Shown here piece after piece: positions 40,935 through 53,643 of a stretch of DNA of 64,000 nucleotides (position 1 is the stretch's first letter; each line of letters starts with the position of its first letter). The stretch is taken from the NCBI RefSeq assembly GCF_001870515.1, contig NZ_MDGT01000003.1:936842-1000841 (forward strand), written 5' to 3'. The notes beneath the pieces are model-generated. The model worked only from the letters and a program-made list of their open reading frames with translations. It was not told where the DNA came from and searched no databases. This stretch comes from Idiomarina sp. MD25a (GTDB lineage: Bacteria > Pseudomonadota > Gammaproteobacteria > Enterobacterales > Alteromonadaceae). Position numbers and translations under genes: made by a program.

Positions 40935-41583
40935 AAGCTTCTGCAAGTCCTGTTTCCGATTGAGTATTTCGGTAGCCAACGCGACTAATAAAGCGTTGCG
41001 TTACCCTCTCTGCTGCTTCATCGAAGCTTTGCGGACCGCCTAAGTCCGCCGTTTGAATCATTTTAATGCCGGTTAACCCGCACGGGTTGATACGGCTGAA
41101 GGGCTCCATATCCATATTGACGTTAAGTGCCAAACCGTGAAAGGAGCACCCTTTACGAATCCGTAAACCGAGTGAACAGACTTTATCACCATTCACGTAT
41201 ACACCCGGCGCGTCGCGGCGTGGTGCGGCTTCAATATCGTAATCTTTTAATACGTCGACAATGGTATTCTCGATCTCGTTTACGAGCTGACGAACACCTA
41301 AGCTCAAGCGTCGGATATTGAGCATAAAATAAACCACCAGTTGTCCAGGGCCGTGGTAGGTCACTTGCCCACCCCGATCCACAGGAACGACAGGAATATC
41401 ACCTGGCGCAAGTAAGTGTTCCTCTTTACCTGCTTGGCCTTGCGTAAACACCGGTGAGTGCTCGACAATCCAAAGTTCGTCTGGCGTCGAATCATCGCGT
41501 GTGTCGGTGAATGATTGCATGGCACGCCAGATAGGCTCATATGCCTGACGACCTAAGTCGCGAATAATAATTTTATCCATCAT
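40918..41583 (-). CDS. lipB: Octanoyl-[acyl-carrier protein] transferase (lipoyl(octanoyl) transferase)
   Basis: 221 residues. Motifs: [19 protein letters not shown], the catalytic Lys region [22 protein letters not shown], and the catalytic Cys in INPCGLTG. It transfers octanoate from ACP to lipoyl domains, feeding LipA. Two ATGs are adjacent (41583 and 41580); AGG precedes them closely. Overlaps lipA by 17 bases. Confidence 0.96.
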   Translation of the reverse strand: MMDKIIIRDLGRQAYEPIWRAMQSFTDTRDDSTPDELWIVEHSPVFTQGQAGKEEHLLAPGDIPVVPVDRGGQVTYHGPGQLVVYFMLNIRRLSLGVRQLVNEIENTIVDVLKDYDIEAAPRRDAPGVYVNGDKVCSLGLRIRKGCSFHGLALNVNMDMEPFSRINPCGLTGIKMIQTADLGGPQSFDEAAERVTQRFISRVGYRNTQSETGLAEAYVKAS

Positions 41584-41639
41584 CGGCCTATTATAACGAG
41601 ATGCGATTGTGGCGGCTAGCGTTGCGTTATTACGAGCAG

Positions 41640-41906
41640 TTATAGCACATAGCGGACATCATCGATGTCGGCGAGCGAACGATAGAGGGTTTCGATATGT
41701 TCTTGGCTCTCGACACGAACAGACACCGACACAGAATGGTAATTACCTTTACTACTCGGCTTCACCGAAGGACTATAGTCCCCCGGTGCGTGCTGCTGTA
41801 ATACTTCAACGACTTGATCAGGAAGCGTAGCAGTGGCTACGCCCATCACTTTAAAAGTAAAGTGACATGGAAAGTCGACTAGCTGATCAAAACGTGTTTT
41901 TTGCAT
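41640..41906 (-). CDS. ybeD: YbeD family protein (UPF0250/DUF493)
   Basis: 88 residues (E. coli 87). Family start [17 protein letters not shown] and the ferredoxin-like fold region [18 protein letters not shown] with DDVRYVL at the end. It lies between dacA and lipB as in E. coli. Function is unsettled; small regulatory roles have been proposed. Nine bases after dacA. Confidence 0.93.
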   Translation of the reverse strand: MQKTRFDQLVDFPCHFTFKVMGVATATLPDQVVEVLQQHAPGDYSPSVKPSSKGNYHSVSVSVRVESQEHIETLYRSLADIDDVRYVL

Positions 41907-41915
41907 ATTGATTGC

Positions 41916-43082
41916 TTATTCCTCAGAGAACTTACGTTTAATATAGTCCATTGCTTGTTTGAAGAAACCGCCTTCCTCGACACTTTGTAAAGTAACGAGC
42001 GGGAACGATGCGACATCTTCGCCCTCAAGCTGAAGGTAAACGGTGCCGACATGCTCGCCTTTCTGCAATGGCGCTTCTAACTCTTGATTGAGTTCAAAAT
42101 TAGCTTTCAATTTATCGCGTTGGCCACGCGGTAATGTGATAACCACATCTTCACTAATACCTAACTCAACTTGATCTTTATCACCCCCCCAGATGCGCTG
42201 AGATACGAAGCTCTCACCCGCCTCATAAGCAGTGACGGTTTCATAGTAACGGAAGCCGTAGTTAAGCAATTTTTTGCTTTCAATCTTACGCGCTTGTTCG
42301 CTGCTCGTGCCGATAACCACTGAAATAAGTCGTGTATCGCCCTCAACCGCTGAGGTGACCAAACTATAACCTGCTTCACTGGTGTGACCGGTTTTAATGC
42401 CATCGACATTCATGCTTCGGTCCCACAGCAGGGCATTACGGTTATATTGCTTAATGTTGTTATAAGTATAAGACTTTTGCGCGTATATTTCATACTCTTC
42501 TGGCGTCTCATTAATTAACGCACTGGCCAACTTACTCATATCGCGTGCCGATACATATTGTTCTGGATCGGGCAGACCATGACTGTTGGCAAAATGACTA
42601 TGAGTCATGCCGATTTCTTGGGCATAAGTGTTCATCAAGTCAGCAAAAGCACCCTCGCTGCCGGCAATGTATTCTGCCATCGCAACACAGGCATCGTTAC
42701 CCGATGAAATGATGATGCCGTGATTGAGGTCTGATACGCTGACTTCGGTACCCACCTCAATGAACATCTTTGATGATTCAGGAAAGTTCTTCGCCCATGC
42801 GTTCTCGCTGATGGTGACCATGTCTGAATTGTTAATACGACCGGCCTGGATTTCCTTGCCGATAATATAGCTCGTCATCATCTTAGTCAGACTTGCAGGC
42901 GGCAAGCTCTCATCGGCGTTCCCCTCAGCAAGTACTTTACCTGTTTTATGGTCAATAAGAATGTACGCTTTAGCATTGACCTGGGGTGGGTTTGGCACAA
43001 GCGACTGAGCACTTGCAACACCAAAGGAAAACACAGCAACGAGTGTAACGAGTGGTTTTATCATCTTTTTAGCTATCTTCAT
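41916..43082 (-). CDS. dacA: D-alanyl-D-alanine carboxypeptidase (PBP5-type)
   Basis: 388 residues. Signal peptide ends at ASAQ (about residue 26). Penicillin-binding motifs: S64-x-x-K67 (SLTK), S127-G-N, K230-T-G. The C-terminal domain ends with the amphipathic FFKQAMDYIKRKFSEE, the membrane anchor of PBP5. It trims the terminal D-Ala of peptidoglycan stem peptides in the periplasm. It lies between rlpA and ybeD as in E. coli. Confidence 0.97.
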   Translation of the reverse strand: MKIAKKMIKPLVTLVAVFSFGVASAQSLVPNPPQVNAKAYILIDHKTGKVLAEGNADESLPPASLTKMMTSYIIGKEIQAGRINNSDMVTISENAWAKNFPESSKMFIEVGTEVSVSDLNHGIIISSGNDACVAMAEYIAGSEGAFADLMNTYAQEIGMTHSHFANSHGLPDPEQYVSARDMSKLASALINETPEEYEIYAQKSYTYNNIKQYNRNALLWDRSMNVDGIKTGHTSEAGYSLVTSAVEGDTRLISVVIGTSSEQARKIESKKLLNYGFRYYETVTAYEAGESFVSQRIWGGDKDQVELGISEDVVITLPRGQRDKLKANFELNQELEAPLQKGEHVGTVYLQLEGEDVASFPLVTLQSVEEGGFFKQAMDYIKRKFSEE

Positions 43083-43119
43083 GGTTATCGCTTTAACATC
43101 TTTTGTAATGTGGATTATA

Positions 43120-43929
43120 TCAATTTTGACGGTTCGAGTCAGTTGCTTCCGCAGTATTCGCGGTAATTTTAACTCTAAATGCGTTAGGAAAACCTTCCGT
43201 TCTCACCTGCTGCAGCCATTTATTGGCTTCAACTTGAGGCAGGGGCCCTAAAAGTAACTTATGTAGACTCTCTTTTGACTGAGTAGTTGCATGAGATTGC
43301 CAACTTTCGGGCAATTGTTCACGCAATGACGCGATTTTCTCGGCATCTTCACTGGCGAATAGCTGCACATAATAGCGATGTTCAACGGCAGGTGATAAAA
43401 ACTCTATCGCCTCGACTTTGACGGGGGCCGTACCGTTACCGATCATGTCCAACTTGTAGGCGGCAGCAAAAGATAAGTCAATCAAGCGCTCAGAGTGAAA
43501 CGGACCACGGTCATTCACCCGCACAATCACTTGCTTTTGATTATCTAAATTGGTGACGCGCACGTACGTGGGCAGCGGCAAGCGGGTATGCGCAGCGGTC
43601 ATACTATACATGTCATAATATTCGCCGTTTGAGGTCAGGTGACCATGAAATTTATTGCCGTACCATGATGCAATACCACGCTCTGAATACCCTTTGGCCG
43701 TGTCCATTACATCGTAAAAAATACCGTTAACTTGATAGTCTTGATTACCTTGCCTGCTTAACGGTTCTTGAATCGGGGTCGCGCTTTGCAACTCAGCTGC
43801 AGTCGGCATGCGAGTCGGCGCGCTATCATGTGCTTGCTGATAGCGGCCTGAGGGCTGCGAAGTGCAGCCGAGTAACAACATCGTTAAGCTGGTGAGTAAG
43901 GCACCTAAACTACAGGTCGTTTTAGTCAT
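43120..43929 (-). CDS. rlpA: Septal-ring lytic transglycosylase RlpA
   Basis: 269 residues from the ATG at 43929. Possible upstream starts (43941 or 43953) lie inside mltB. Lipobox LLGC. Double-psi beta-barrel domain: GIASWYGNKFHGHLTSNGEYYDM, AHTRLPLPTYVRVTN and VRVNDRGPFHSERLIDLS. C-terminal SPOR domain (about the last 70 residues) binds denuded septal glycan. It is a septal outer-membrane lipoprotein. It overlaps mltB by eight bases. Confidence 0.94.
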   Translation of the reverse strand: MTKTTCSLGALLTSLTMLLLGCTSQPSGRYQQAHDSAPTRMPTAAELQSATPIQEPLSRQGNQDYQVNGIFYDVMDTAKGYSERGIASWYGNKFHGHLTSNGEYYDMYSMTAAHTRLPLPTYVRVTNLDNQKQVIVRVNDRGPFHSERLIDLSFAAAYKLDMIGNGTAPVKVEAIEFLSPAVEHRYYVQLFASEDAEKIASLREQLPESWQSHATTQSKESLHKLLLGPLPQVEANKWLQQVRTEGFPNAFRVKITANTAEATDSNRQN

Positions 43930-44926
43930 CACTGTTTTCATAGGCCGATGCAATTTGTTCGCTCAGTTGATAGGCCACCATTGCGTAGAGTGGGCTGTGG
44001 TTGTAGCGCGTGATGCTATAAAAATTGTCAAACCCCAGCCAATACTCTTGACCATTTTCGGTTTCAAAAGCGAGTACTTTAACCGCAAGGTCGCCCGCGT
44101 ATTGTTTATCAATTTGATAGCCTTGACCGCGCAACTGAGCAATCGTGGTATCGGGTTTCATGCCTTTAGAGGCAACTGCCGCCCAATCTTGATCTTGTTT
44201 GGGTTGGTAGGCGACTGGTGCACCCGCTTGCCAGCGATGCTCGGCAAAATAATTTGCCACGCTACCAATGGCGTCAGTGGTGTTGTTAATTAAGTCGCGC
44301 TTGCCATCGCCATCGAAGTCGACCGCATAATGACGGTAACTCGATGAAATAAACTGACCATAGCCCATAGCGCCAGCATAAGAGCCGACTGGCTGGGTAA
44401 TATCCCAACCTTGTTCCGCTGCGAGACTAAAATACTCAGCGAGCTCCGATGAGAAGAATGAACTCCGTGGTGGATAGTAAAAGCCAAGGGTATATAGGGT
44501 ATCCAATACTGAGTATTTTCCTAGGTATTCACCATAAAAGGTCTCGATACCGATAATCGCAACAATAATACGTTCGGGAACACCAAATTGTTGTGCTGCA
44601 CGCTCCAGCTCATCCTGATGAGCTTGCCAAAAACGAACACCTGCTGCGCGGCGTTTATCAGTGAGGAAGATCGGATAATACTGATACCAAGGTTTAGCTT
44701 CCCAAGGTCTTTGAATCGCGGCTAAAACATCTTCATTAACTTTAGCTTGCGCTAACCATTGTTTAAGTTGTTGCTGCTCAATACCTAGCTCTTTGCTTTG
44801 CTGGCTAATAAACGTATCGATACGTTGCTGTGCTTCGGCATCGGTTGACTGAGTTTGTGCATTAGCTAACGGCGCGCTGAAAGCTGTCCAAAGAAGGGCT
44901 GAGGTCATTATCGCTGATTTAATCAT
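43922..44926 (-). CDS. mltB: Membrane-bound lytic murein transglycosylase B
   Basis: 334 residues. Signal peptide MIKSAIMTSALLWTAFSAPLANA without a clear lipobox, so it may be periplasmic rather than lipid-anchored as in E. coli. SLT family 3 fold: catalytic Glu in IIGIETFYGEYLG, YTLGFYYPPRSSFF, and GAMGYGQFISSSYRHYAVDFDGDGKRDL. It cleaves glycan strands to 1,6-anhydro ends. It lies in the mrdA-rodA-mltB-rlpA-dacA envelope series. Confidence 0.94.
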   Translation of the reverse strand: MIKSAIMTSALLWTAFSAPLANAQTQSTDAEAQQRIDTFISQQSKELGIEQQQLKQWLAQAKVNEDVLAAIQRPWEAKPWYQYYPIFLTDKRRAAGVRFWQAHQDELERAAQQFGVPERIIVAIIGIETFYGEYLGKYSVLDTLYTLGFYYPPRSSFFSSELAEYFSLAAEQGWDITQPVGSYAGAMGYGQFISSSYRHYAVDFDGDGKRDLINNTTDAIGSVANYFAEHRWQAGAPVAYQPKQDQDWAAVASKGMKPDTTIAQLRGQGYQIDKQYAGDLAVKVLAFETENGQEYWLGFDNFYSITRYNHSPLYAMVAYQLSEQIASAYENSDD

Positions 44927-44944
44927 ACTGCACCTTAGTTATTA

Positions 44945-46069
44945 TTATTGATAACCGTCTCGGATAATGAGGCGATGATGGGTTGCGGCCGACATAATAA
45001 TTCCAAAGCCTGCCATCAAAGTCACCATCGATGTGCCTCCGTAACTAATTAGAGGTAACGGTACCCCGACAACTGGAAGTAATCCAGAGACCATACCAAT
45101 ATTTACAAAAACATATACAAAAAAGGTCAGCGTGAGCGAGGCGGCGAGTAACTTACCGAACATATCTTGAGTGCGTAAAGCAATGATTAAGCCGCGAATA
45201 ATAATGAAGGTATATAGCGCCAGTAGCAGTGTGACACCAATCAGGCCAAATTCTTCGCTAATGACTGAGAAGATAAAATCGGTGTGACGTTCAGGCAAAA
45301 ACTCGAGTTGTGATTGAGTGCCTTGCAGCCAACCCTTACCGTCGATACCGCCTGAGCCAATGGCTATTTTCGACTGTATAATATGGTAACCAGAGCCAAG
45401 TGGATCGAGTTCTGGATTTAAAAAAGTGAGTACCCGCTGACGTTGATAATCGTGCATTAGATAAATCCATAGCACGGGCAGGAAGGCCAGCACCAGCATT
45501 ACAGCAAATACGATAAGACGCCAACTGAGGCCAGCAAAAAAGATGACAAAAAGTCCTGCGCTAGCAACCAGTAATGAGGTACCCAGGTCAGGTTGCTTTG
45601 CAATTAATAGCGTCGGTAGCAAAACTAGAGTGAGCGCTGCAAGAATACGTAGAAAACGTGGCGGTAATGCGCGTTGATTGATAAACCATGCAATCATCAG
45701 CGGCATCGCTAATTTCATGATTTCGGAGGGCTGAATCGTTACTGGCCCCAGATCAAGCCAACGCTGAGCACCTTTGCCCACTTCGCCAATGAGTAATACG
45801 GCGATCAGTAGCAACACGCCTAATCCGTAAATTAGCGGCGAGATACGCTCGTAGAATCGCGGCGGAAGCTGAGCTACCACAAATAGAGTCGCTAGCGCGG
45901 CACCGATGCGAATCGCTTGTCGAATCACCATATCCATGTTTTGCCCACTGGCTGAGTAGACAATAAACAGGCTGGCAATGCAGAGGGTCAGTAAGCCTAG
46001 CAATAACGGACCATCCAAGTGTAGCTTTTTGAGCAACGGGTGGCGCTGACGTTCTTCAGTCGTTAGCAT
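44945..46069 (-). CDS. rodA: Rod-shape peptidoglycan glycosyltransferase RodA
   Basis: 374 residues from the ATG at 46069 (E. coli 370). An ATG at 46084 lies five codons earlier, but between the two is AGGAGG spaced six bases from the second ATG, so the second is used. SEDS-family polytopic protein: TIQPSEIMKLAMPLMIAWF, IAKQPDLGTSLLV and VGVPLPLISYGGTSM. It polymerises glycan for the elongasome with PBP2. Its start overlaps the mrdA end by 14 bases. Confidence 0.96.
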   Translation of the reverse strand: MLTTEERQRHPLLKKLHLDGPLLLGLLTLCIASLFIVYSASGQNMDMVIRQAIRIGAALATLFVVAQLPPRFYERISPLIYGLGVLLLIAVLLIGEVGKGAQRWLDLGPVTIQPSEIMKLAMPLMIAWFINQRALPPRFLRILAALTLVLLPTLLIAKQPDLGTSLLVASAGLFVIFFAGLSWRLIVFAVMLVLAFLPVLWIYLMHDYQRQRVLTFLNPELDPLGSGYHIIQSKIAIGSGGIDGKGWLQGTQSQLEFLPERHTDFIFSVISEEFGLIGVTLLLALYTFIIIRGLIIALRTQDMFGKLLAASLTLTFFVYVFVNIGMVSGLLPVVGVPLPLISYGGTSMVTLMAGFGIIMSAATHHRLIIRDGYQ

Positions 46070-47948
46070 TCTCGACCTCCTCATATTGCTCTGGATGATA
46101 GCGTTTATGCCAAGTATCTAGCAGTCTGCGTGCCGCCGGTGCAGCGATACTTCCGCCGCCACCGACCACGTTTTCAATGGCGACAGCGATGACGACCTCG
46201 GGCGACTCGGCTGGCGCATAACCGACATACATTGCATTATCGCGATATTTTTCCGCGACTTCTTCGGCAACATATTCTTCATCTTCGCCTAAGTTGACGA
46301 CCTGCGCTGTGCCGGTTTTCCCTGCAGAGGAATAGGGCGCTTTGCGGAACGCCGAATGAGCGGTGCCGTGTACATCGGATGTAACGGACACCATCGCGTC
46401 GTGCACGACCTGCCAATAGCTTGGTTTATCGACTGCAACGGGTGGTTTATATTCGGGTTCGACAGCGTCCAGTTCAGATAGCGTGCCGTAACCTTTAAGT
46501 AACCGAGGTACCACAAATTCACCGTAGTTAGCCATCACGCCTGTTGCGGCAACCAGTTGCATTGGTGTCGCAGTCCAGTAACTCTGACCGATGCCAACTG
46601 AGAGCGTTTCACCGGCGTACCACGGTTCGCCATAACGAGCGCGTTTCCAGCCGCTGTTAGGCATAATGGCAGGGATCTCTTCTGCAATATCGATACCGGT
46701 TTTTTCGCCAAAACCAAATTGATGCATGAAGTCAGAAATCTTATCCACCCCGAGTTTCAGTGCTAAATCGTAGTAGAACGTATCGCAGCTCTCGGTAATC
46801 GCCTTACTGACATTGACCCAGCCATGACCCCAGGCAAGCCAATCACGATAACGACGATCGACGCCTTTGATTTCGAACCAGCCTGGATCCCAAATACGGG
46901 TCGTTGGTGTAATTTCACCCGATTGTAGGCCTAATAATCCGAGCTGTGGCTTTATAGTAGAGGCGGGCGGATAGCCGCCCTGGGTTGCACGATTCAGCAA
47001 AGGACTGTGTCGGGAATTCAGTAATGAACGATAGCGATCGACTGAGATGCCGCTAACAAACCAATTGGGGTTGTAACTTGGCGTACTTGCCATGGCAAGA
47101 ATGCCGCCTGTTTTGGCGTCCATTAAGATAATGGAACCGCGATTTTCACCCAAGATTTCAGTCGCTTTGCGTTGTAGTTCGATATCAAGTTCAAGCACGA
47201 TATCTGAACCGGGTTTCGGTGGCTCAGTATTTAGGGTACGTACCACGCGCCCGCGGTTATTTACTTCTACACTGCGGTAACCCACCTCACCGTGGAGTTG
47301 TTCTTCGTAGTATTTTTCAATACCCAATTTACCGATAGTACGACTCGCCGCATAATTGGGAAGGCGTCCTTGCTCGTCAAGACGCTGCACGTCGCGGCGA
47401 TTAATCTTGGCTACATAACCCACCACGTGTGTTAATAGGTCGTTGAAGGGATAGTGGCGAACCAACCTGGCTTCAATAGAAAAACCTGGAAATTTGTGTT
47501 GTTTAGCCGCAAAACGCGCTATTTGCTGCTCATTCATTTCATCGAGCACGGTCACGTGATTAAAGCGGCGTTGAGTTTTGACATTACGTTCAAAATCTTC
47601 GATAGCCTCGGGCTCGATATCCAGCAGCTGAGCGATGTCGGTGACCTGTTGGTTGAGGTTCGTGACTTCCTCAGGAATCACTTCCAAGCTGTATACAGGC
47701 AGGTTTTCAGCCAGTAATGTGCCATTGCGGTCGTAAATCAAGCCGCGATTGGGCGCGATGGGCACTAATTTAATGCGATTATCATTCGAGCGCGTTTGTA
47801 AGTCGTTGTATTCGTCTACTTGAAGGTGGTAGAGGTTACCAAGAATCACCGTGAAAAAACCGATAATGACGACAATCGCAAAGATCACGCGTCCAGCAAA
47901 TAGACTAGACTCAGCATCATGGTCTCTGATTGGCGTGCGGGTGCGCAT
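46056..47948 (-). CDS. mrdA: Penicillin-binding protein 2 (elongasome transpeptidase)
   Basis: 630 residues (E. coli 633). One N-terminal membrane segment (about 22-42), a dimerisation/allosteric domain, and the transpeptidase domain with STIK (in GGYPPASTIKP), the SxD motif SCD (TESCDTFYYDL) and KTG (SAGKTGTAQV). It cross-links peptidoglycan for rod growth, partner of RodA encoded next. The Ser-x-x-Lys serine is the beta-lactam target. Confidence 0.97.
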   Translation of the reverse strand: MRTRTPIRDHDAESSLFAGRVIFAIVVIIGFFTVILGNLYHLQVDEYNDLQTRSNDNRIKLVPIAPNRGLIYDRNGTLLAENLPVYSLEVIPEEVTNLNQQVTDIAQLLDIEPEAIEDFERNVKTQRRFNHVTVLDEMNEQQIARFAAKQHKFPGFSIEARLVRHYPFNDLLTHVVGYVAKINRRDVQRLDEQGRLPNYAASRTIGKLGIEKYYEEQLHGEVGYRSVEVNNRGRVVRTLNTEPPKPGSDIVLELDIELQRKATEILGENRGSIILMDAKTGGILAMASTPSYNPNWFVSGISVDRYRSLLNSRHSPLLNRATQGGYPPASTIKPQLGLLGLQSGEITPTTRIWDPGWFEIKGVDRRYRDWLAWGHGWVNVSKAITESCDTFYYDLALKLGVDKISDFMHQFGFGEKTGIDIAEEIPAIMPNSGWKRARYGEPWYAGETLSVGIGQSYWTATPMQLVAATGVMANYGEFVVPRLLKGYGTLSELDAVEPEYKPPVAVDKPSYWQVVHDAMVSVTSDVHGTAHSAFRKAPYSSAGKTGTAQVVNLGEDEEYVAEEVAEKYRDNAMYVGYAPAESPEVVIAVAIENVVGGGGSIAAPAARRLLDTWHKRYHPEQYEEVENAND

Positions 47949-47971
47949 TTAGCTTCACTACCTTCTTATTG

Positions 47972-48442
47972 TTATTCCCGATGATACGGATGGTTATTAT
48001 TAAGGCTCCAGGCACGATATAAACTTTCTGCAACAATCACGCGGACAATGGGATGGGGCAGCGTCAAAGGAGAGAGAGACCAGCGCTGTTCAGCCGCTGC
48101 TAAACACGCATCTGACAGTCCTTCTGGCCCACCGATCAATAACGATACATTGCGTCCATCCATTTGCCAACCAGCCATTTGTTTGGCTAATTGTGGTGTT
48201 GTCCAGGGTCGACCATGCACTTCGAGTGTCACAATGCGGTTACCTTTTGGCACCGCTGCCAATAAGGCTTCACCTTCTTGGTTTTTAATCTTTCCCAGCT
48301 CAGCTTTTTTTCCCCGTTTTTGAGGTGTAATCTCTACGAGATCGAGACTCATGTCCCGGGGAAATCGCTTTTGATATTCTTCAAAGCCGCTGCTAACCCA
48401 AGCTGGCATTTTATTGCCAACGGCGAGCATTTGAATTTGCAC
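47972..48442 (-). CDS. rlmH: 23S rRNA (pseudouridine1915-N3) methyltransferase RlmH
   Basis: 156 residues (E. coli 155). SPOUT-class C-terminal trefoil knot: [24 protein letters not shown] and [20 protein letters not shown]. It methylates pseudouridine 1915 of 23S rRNA in helix 69. Its ATG abuts the rsfS stop directly and mrdA follows 23 bases later, the E. coli order. Confidence 0.96.
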   Translation of the reverse strand: MQIQMLAVGNKMPAWVSSGFEEYQKRFPRDMSLDLVEITPQKRGKKAELGKIKNQEGEALLAAVPKGNRIVTLEVHGRPWTTPQLAKQMAGWQMDGRNVSLLIGGPEGLSDACLAAAEQRWSLSPLTLPHPIVRVIVAESLYRAWSLNNNHPYHRE

Positions 48443-48763
48443 TTACTGGCTCCAGAGCTTCTCAAGCTGGTAGAAATCGCGCATAGATTCCTGCATTACA
48501 TGTAGAACCACGTCACCTAAATCGACCAGTACCCACTCGCTTTGTTCACCACCTTCGACACCCAATGGTGGAATACCAGCGTGCTTTGCTTGAGTGGCAA
48601 CATACTCAGCAATACTCTTAACATGTGTCTTAGAGTTGCCCGAACAAATAATCATATAATCGGCAACATCTGTTTTACCATGCACATCAAGGACTTGGAT
48701 GTCTCGTCCTTTTAGATCATCGACTTTATCAATGACAAATTCGCGCAGTTGTTCAACTTGCAA
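48443..48763 (-). CDS. rsfS: Ribosome silencing factor RsfS
   Basis: 106 residues (E. coli RsfS/YbeB 105). DUF143 family: VIDKVDDLKGRDIQVLDV, ADYMIICSGNSKTHVKSIA, WVLVDLGDVVLHVM. It binds L14 and blocks 50S-30S joining in starvation. Start is TTG at 48763, preceded by GGGAGT. It abuts rlmH. Confidence 0.95.
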   Translation of the reverse strand: MQVEQLREFVIDKVDDLKGRDIQVLDVHGKTDVADYMIICSGNSKTHVKSIAEYVATQAKHAGIPPLGVEGGEQSEWVLVDLGDVVLHVMQESMRDFYQLEKLWSQ

Positions 48764-48829
48764 GTTCTATTACTCCCATCGACTTTGACAAAAGTTAGAG
48801 TGTACCAGATTATCGCGCTATAAACAGCA

Positions 48830-49465
48830 TCACAATGGGCTTGAATACAACTGATGACGCTGAATATAGGCCATGACCGCAGCACTGATCTCAGTATCTG
48901 AACCTGACGCCAGCGCATCTCGCACCGCTGTTGATGACACATCAGTGAGCGTCGTATTGGCAATATAAATACGACCATGTGCATAGCGATTGAGTTCAGT
49001 CGTACAGGTCACTCTTCGCTCACTAAGTAATTGGTTAATGGTTGAGTTGGCCTCAGCAAGCGAATAGCCGGGTCGTGGTAATACAATTAAATGAGCTGTT
49101 GCAAGGATGGATTGCCATTCGAACCATTGGTCAAAGCTAAGTAATGAATCCATGCCCATAACGAATGCAAGGGTATCGTCAGGATACAGCTTTTGCATTG
49201 CCCGTAACGTTTTAGCAGTATAGGAGGGACCCTGTTGATTGAGCTCAAACGGTTCGGCACGCATGTGTGGATGCTGTTCAATGGCACATTCGATCATGGC
49301 GAGACGGTGCTGACCATTGGCTTGCGGTTGTGATCGATGAGGTGGAACTGCATTAGGCATTAAATGAATGGTGACGTAACCGAGCTCTTTGATTAGATCG
49401 GCTGCAGCCGTTAAATGACCTCGATGAATGGGATCAAAAGTGCCGCCAAAAATCGCTCTCAGCAT
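48830..49465 (-). CDS. nadD: Nicotinate-nucleotide adenylyltransferase
   Basis: 211 residues from the ATG at 49465; a GTG four codons upstream (49477) lies in the SD-like AGGTG and is less likely. Nucleotidyltransferase motifs FGGTFDPIHRGHL (HxGH) and DVSSTAVRDAL. It converts nicotinate mononucleotide and ATP to deamido-NAD. Its start overlaps the holA end by about 32 bases. Confidence 0.96.
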   Translation of the reverse strand: MLRAIFGGTFDPIHRGHLTAAADLIKELGYVTIHLMPNAVPPHRSQPQANGQHRLAMIECAIEQHPHMRAEPFELNQQGPSYTAKTLRAMQKLYPDDTLAFVMGMDSLLSFDQWFEWQSILATAHLIVLPRPGYSLAEANSTINQLLSERRVTCTTELNRYAHGRIYIANTTLTDVSSTAVRDALASGSDTEISAAVMAYIQRHQLYSSPL

Positions 49466-50519
49466 GACTAAATACACCTAATTGTTGACTGATGGACGCT
49501 GGTAATTGGGGCGAGGACAATAACACAACGAGATGATAAAGCAGAACATCAAGCGGCTCGTCGCGGTCTCCTTTTATCGCACGCTCAATGCGCTCTGCCA
49601 ACGCAATCATTTGTTTGATGGAATTATCACTGTGCGCGCTAGCACGCGCTGAGTAGGCAGACTGTTGCGAGCTCCACACCGCAAATTGTTTAAATACGGC
49701 TTGGTGGTCTAATCCATGCTGCGCATTGACATGCAATTGGCTGATAACCTGCACTTCGCGCTGTAACATCCAGTTAAGGATATTAAGCTCAATATCGTTA
49801 TCAAGTAACCGTTCCAAACGGTGAATAGCCTGACTCAAATCTTGTGCAGCAATGCTGTCTTGCAATCCGAACACATCAAATTGACTACTATCTGCGACAC
49901 GCTCATAGATTTGCTCTTCGTCTATTTGCGGAGGATTAGGTAGTAGTGACCATTTGATAAACTCTTGTTCGAGTGCAAAGAGATTGCCTTCAAACCAGTT
50001 ACTTAGCAGTTCAGCCGCTTTCTGTGACAACTGCAGCTGATGGCGCTGTGCGCGTTGCATAATAAAACGTGGTAACTGACTACGTTTGGGGGTGAAAATT
50101 TTAACTTGCAATGCTGCTGCCGCGAGCGCTTTAAACCAGCGACTATTGAGCTGTTCTTTTTTGAGCCGAGGGCCTTTTAAAATGAGCAACTGGTCAGGAT
50201 TCGGTTGTTTAACGTAGTCGACTAGCGCATCTGAACCCGGTTTACCTGGCTTAGCTTCGGGCAATTCGATATCGAGTACTGTGAAGCTACCAAATAGGCT
50301 CATTGATTGTTGCTGCTGGGACAGTTGACCCCAATCAAACTCCGCATCGGCACGCCAACGTTGGTACTCGGGAGCACTTGATAAGTGTTGATTGAGCGTA
50401 TGACGGATTATTTCGTCGCAATCGTGCTGCAACAGAAGCTCGTCCCCAAACAGCAAAATGACAGGCGGAATGCGTTGTTGCAAACTGCTTGCGAGCTGTT
50501 CAGGAAAAATGGCTTGCAT
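49434..50519 (-). CDS. holA: DNA polymerase III delta subunit
   Basis: 361 residues. Clamp-loader delta pattern: N-terminal QLASSLQQRIPPVILLFGDELLLQHDCDEIIR, then LILKGPRLKKEQLNSRWFKAL, and the WMLQREVQVISQLH and YHLVVLLSS regions of the helical collar domain. It opens the beta clamp. It sits between lptE and nadD, overlapping nadD and separated from lptE by two bases. Confidence 0.95.
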   Translation of the reverse strand: MQAIFPEQLASSLQQRIPPVILLFGDELLLQHDCDEIIRHTLNQHLSSAPEYQRWRADAEFDWGQLSQQQQSMSLFGSFTVLDIELPEAKPGKPGSDALVDYVKQPNPDQLLILKGPRLKKEQLNSRWFKALAAAALQVKIFTPKRSQLPRFIMQRAQRHQLQLSQKAAELLSNWFEGNLFALEQEFIKWSLLPNPPQIDEEQIYERVADSSQFDVFGLQDSIAAQDLSQAIHRLERLLDNDIELNILNWMLQREVQVISQLHVNAQHGLDHQAVFKQFAVWSSQQSAYSARASAHSDNSIKQMIALAERIERAIKGDRDEPLDVLLYHLVVLLSSPQLPASISQQLGVFSHAESDFWRHF

Positions 50520-50521
50520 GA

Positions 50522-51025
50522 TTAGTCCGAGAATTCTGAGATCAGTTGACGTACTAAGCGACGAGTCGCCTCATCCCGCATTTCTGACACTAATAGCTCA
50601 CGTTCTCGTGTTTTGGCAAGCGCAAAGTTGGGGTCGTCTTGGTAGTCACGTGCGACCTCGACTTGTCCATCATACTCGGTTTTACCTTCACGGATGACCT
50701 GATAATTAATTTGATATATCAGTTCATATTCAGCCACCTGACCACTTTCAAACAACGATAGTGTGCGTCGTTCGAGTTGATCCGATAGCACACGGATGAT
50801 GGTGGTCGACGCGCTTGTACTGGCATCGACTACCTGAATACCCGCGGTGAGTAGTCGCTGCGTTAGACTGGCTTCGAGCTCTAATGAATCGATACTATCG
50901 AGGCGCACGGCTTGTAGGTTAGTCGGCAATTGATAACTATCTCTCAACTGGAAACTACAACCGTTGAGCCCGCTCAAAAAAAGCAGGCTCAATAGTAGGG
51001 CAGTGATCCTTTGCATCGGATTCAT
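50522..51025 (-). CDS. lptE: LPS-assembly lipoprotein LptE
   Basis: 167 residues. Lipobox LNGC (near residue 23), then FQLRDSYQLPTNLQAVRLDSIDS, the usual LptE N-terminal pattern, and a helix rich in R/L at the C-terminus (RDEATRRLVRQLIS). It plugs and stabilises the LptD barrel in the outer membrane for LPS export. It is one base after leuS and two before holA, the conserved leuS-lptE-holA-nadD order. Confidence 0.93.
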   Translation of the reverse strand: MNPMQRITALLLSLLFLSGLNGCSFQLRDSYQLPTNLQAVRLDSIDSLELEASLTQRLLTAGIQVVDASTSASTTIIRVLSDQLERRTLSLFESGQVAEYELIYQINYQVIREGKTEYDGQVEVARDYQDDPNFALAKTRERELLVSEMRDEATRRLVRQLISEFSD

Positions 51026-51026
51026 T

Positions 51027-53630
<2,604 letters not shown>

Positions 53631-53643
53631 TTACTGCATAGTG

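Noticed and set aside
48784-48812. TTGACA-N17-GATTAT on the plus strand between rsfS and nadD
   Set aside because: Points away from both minus-strand genes and no plus-strand gene follows; probably chance.
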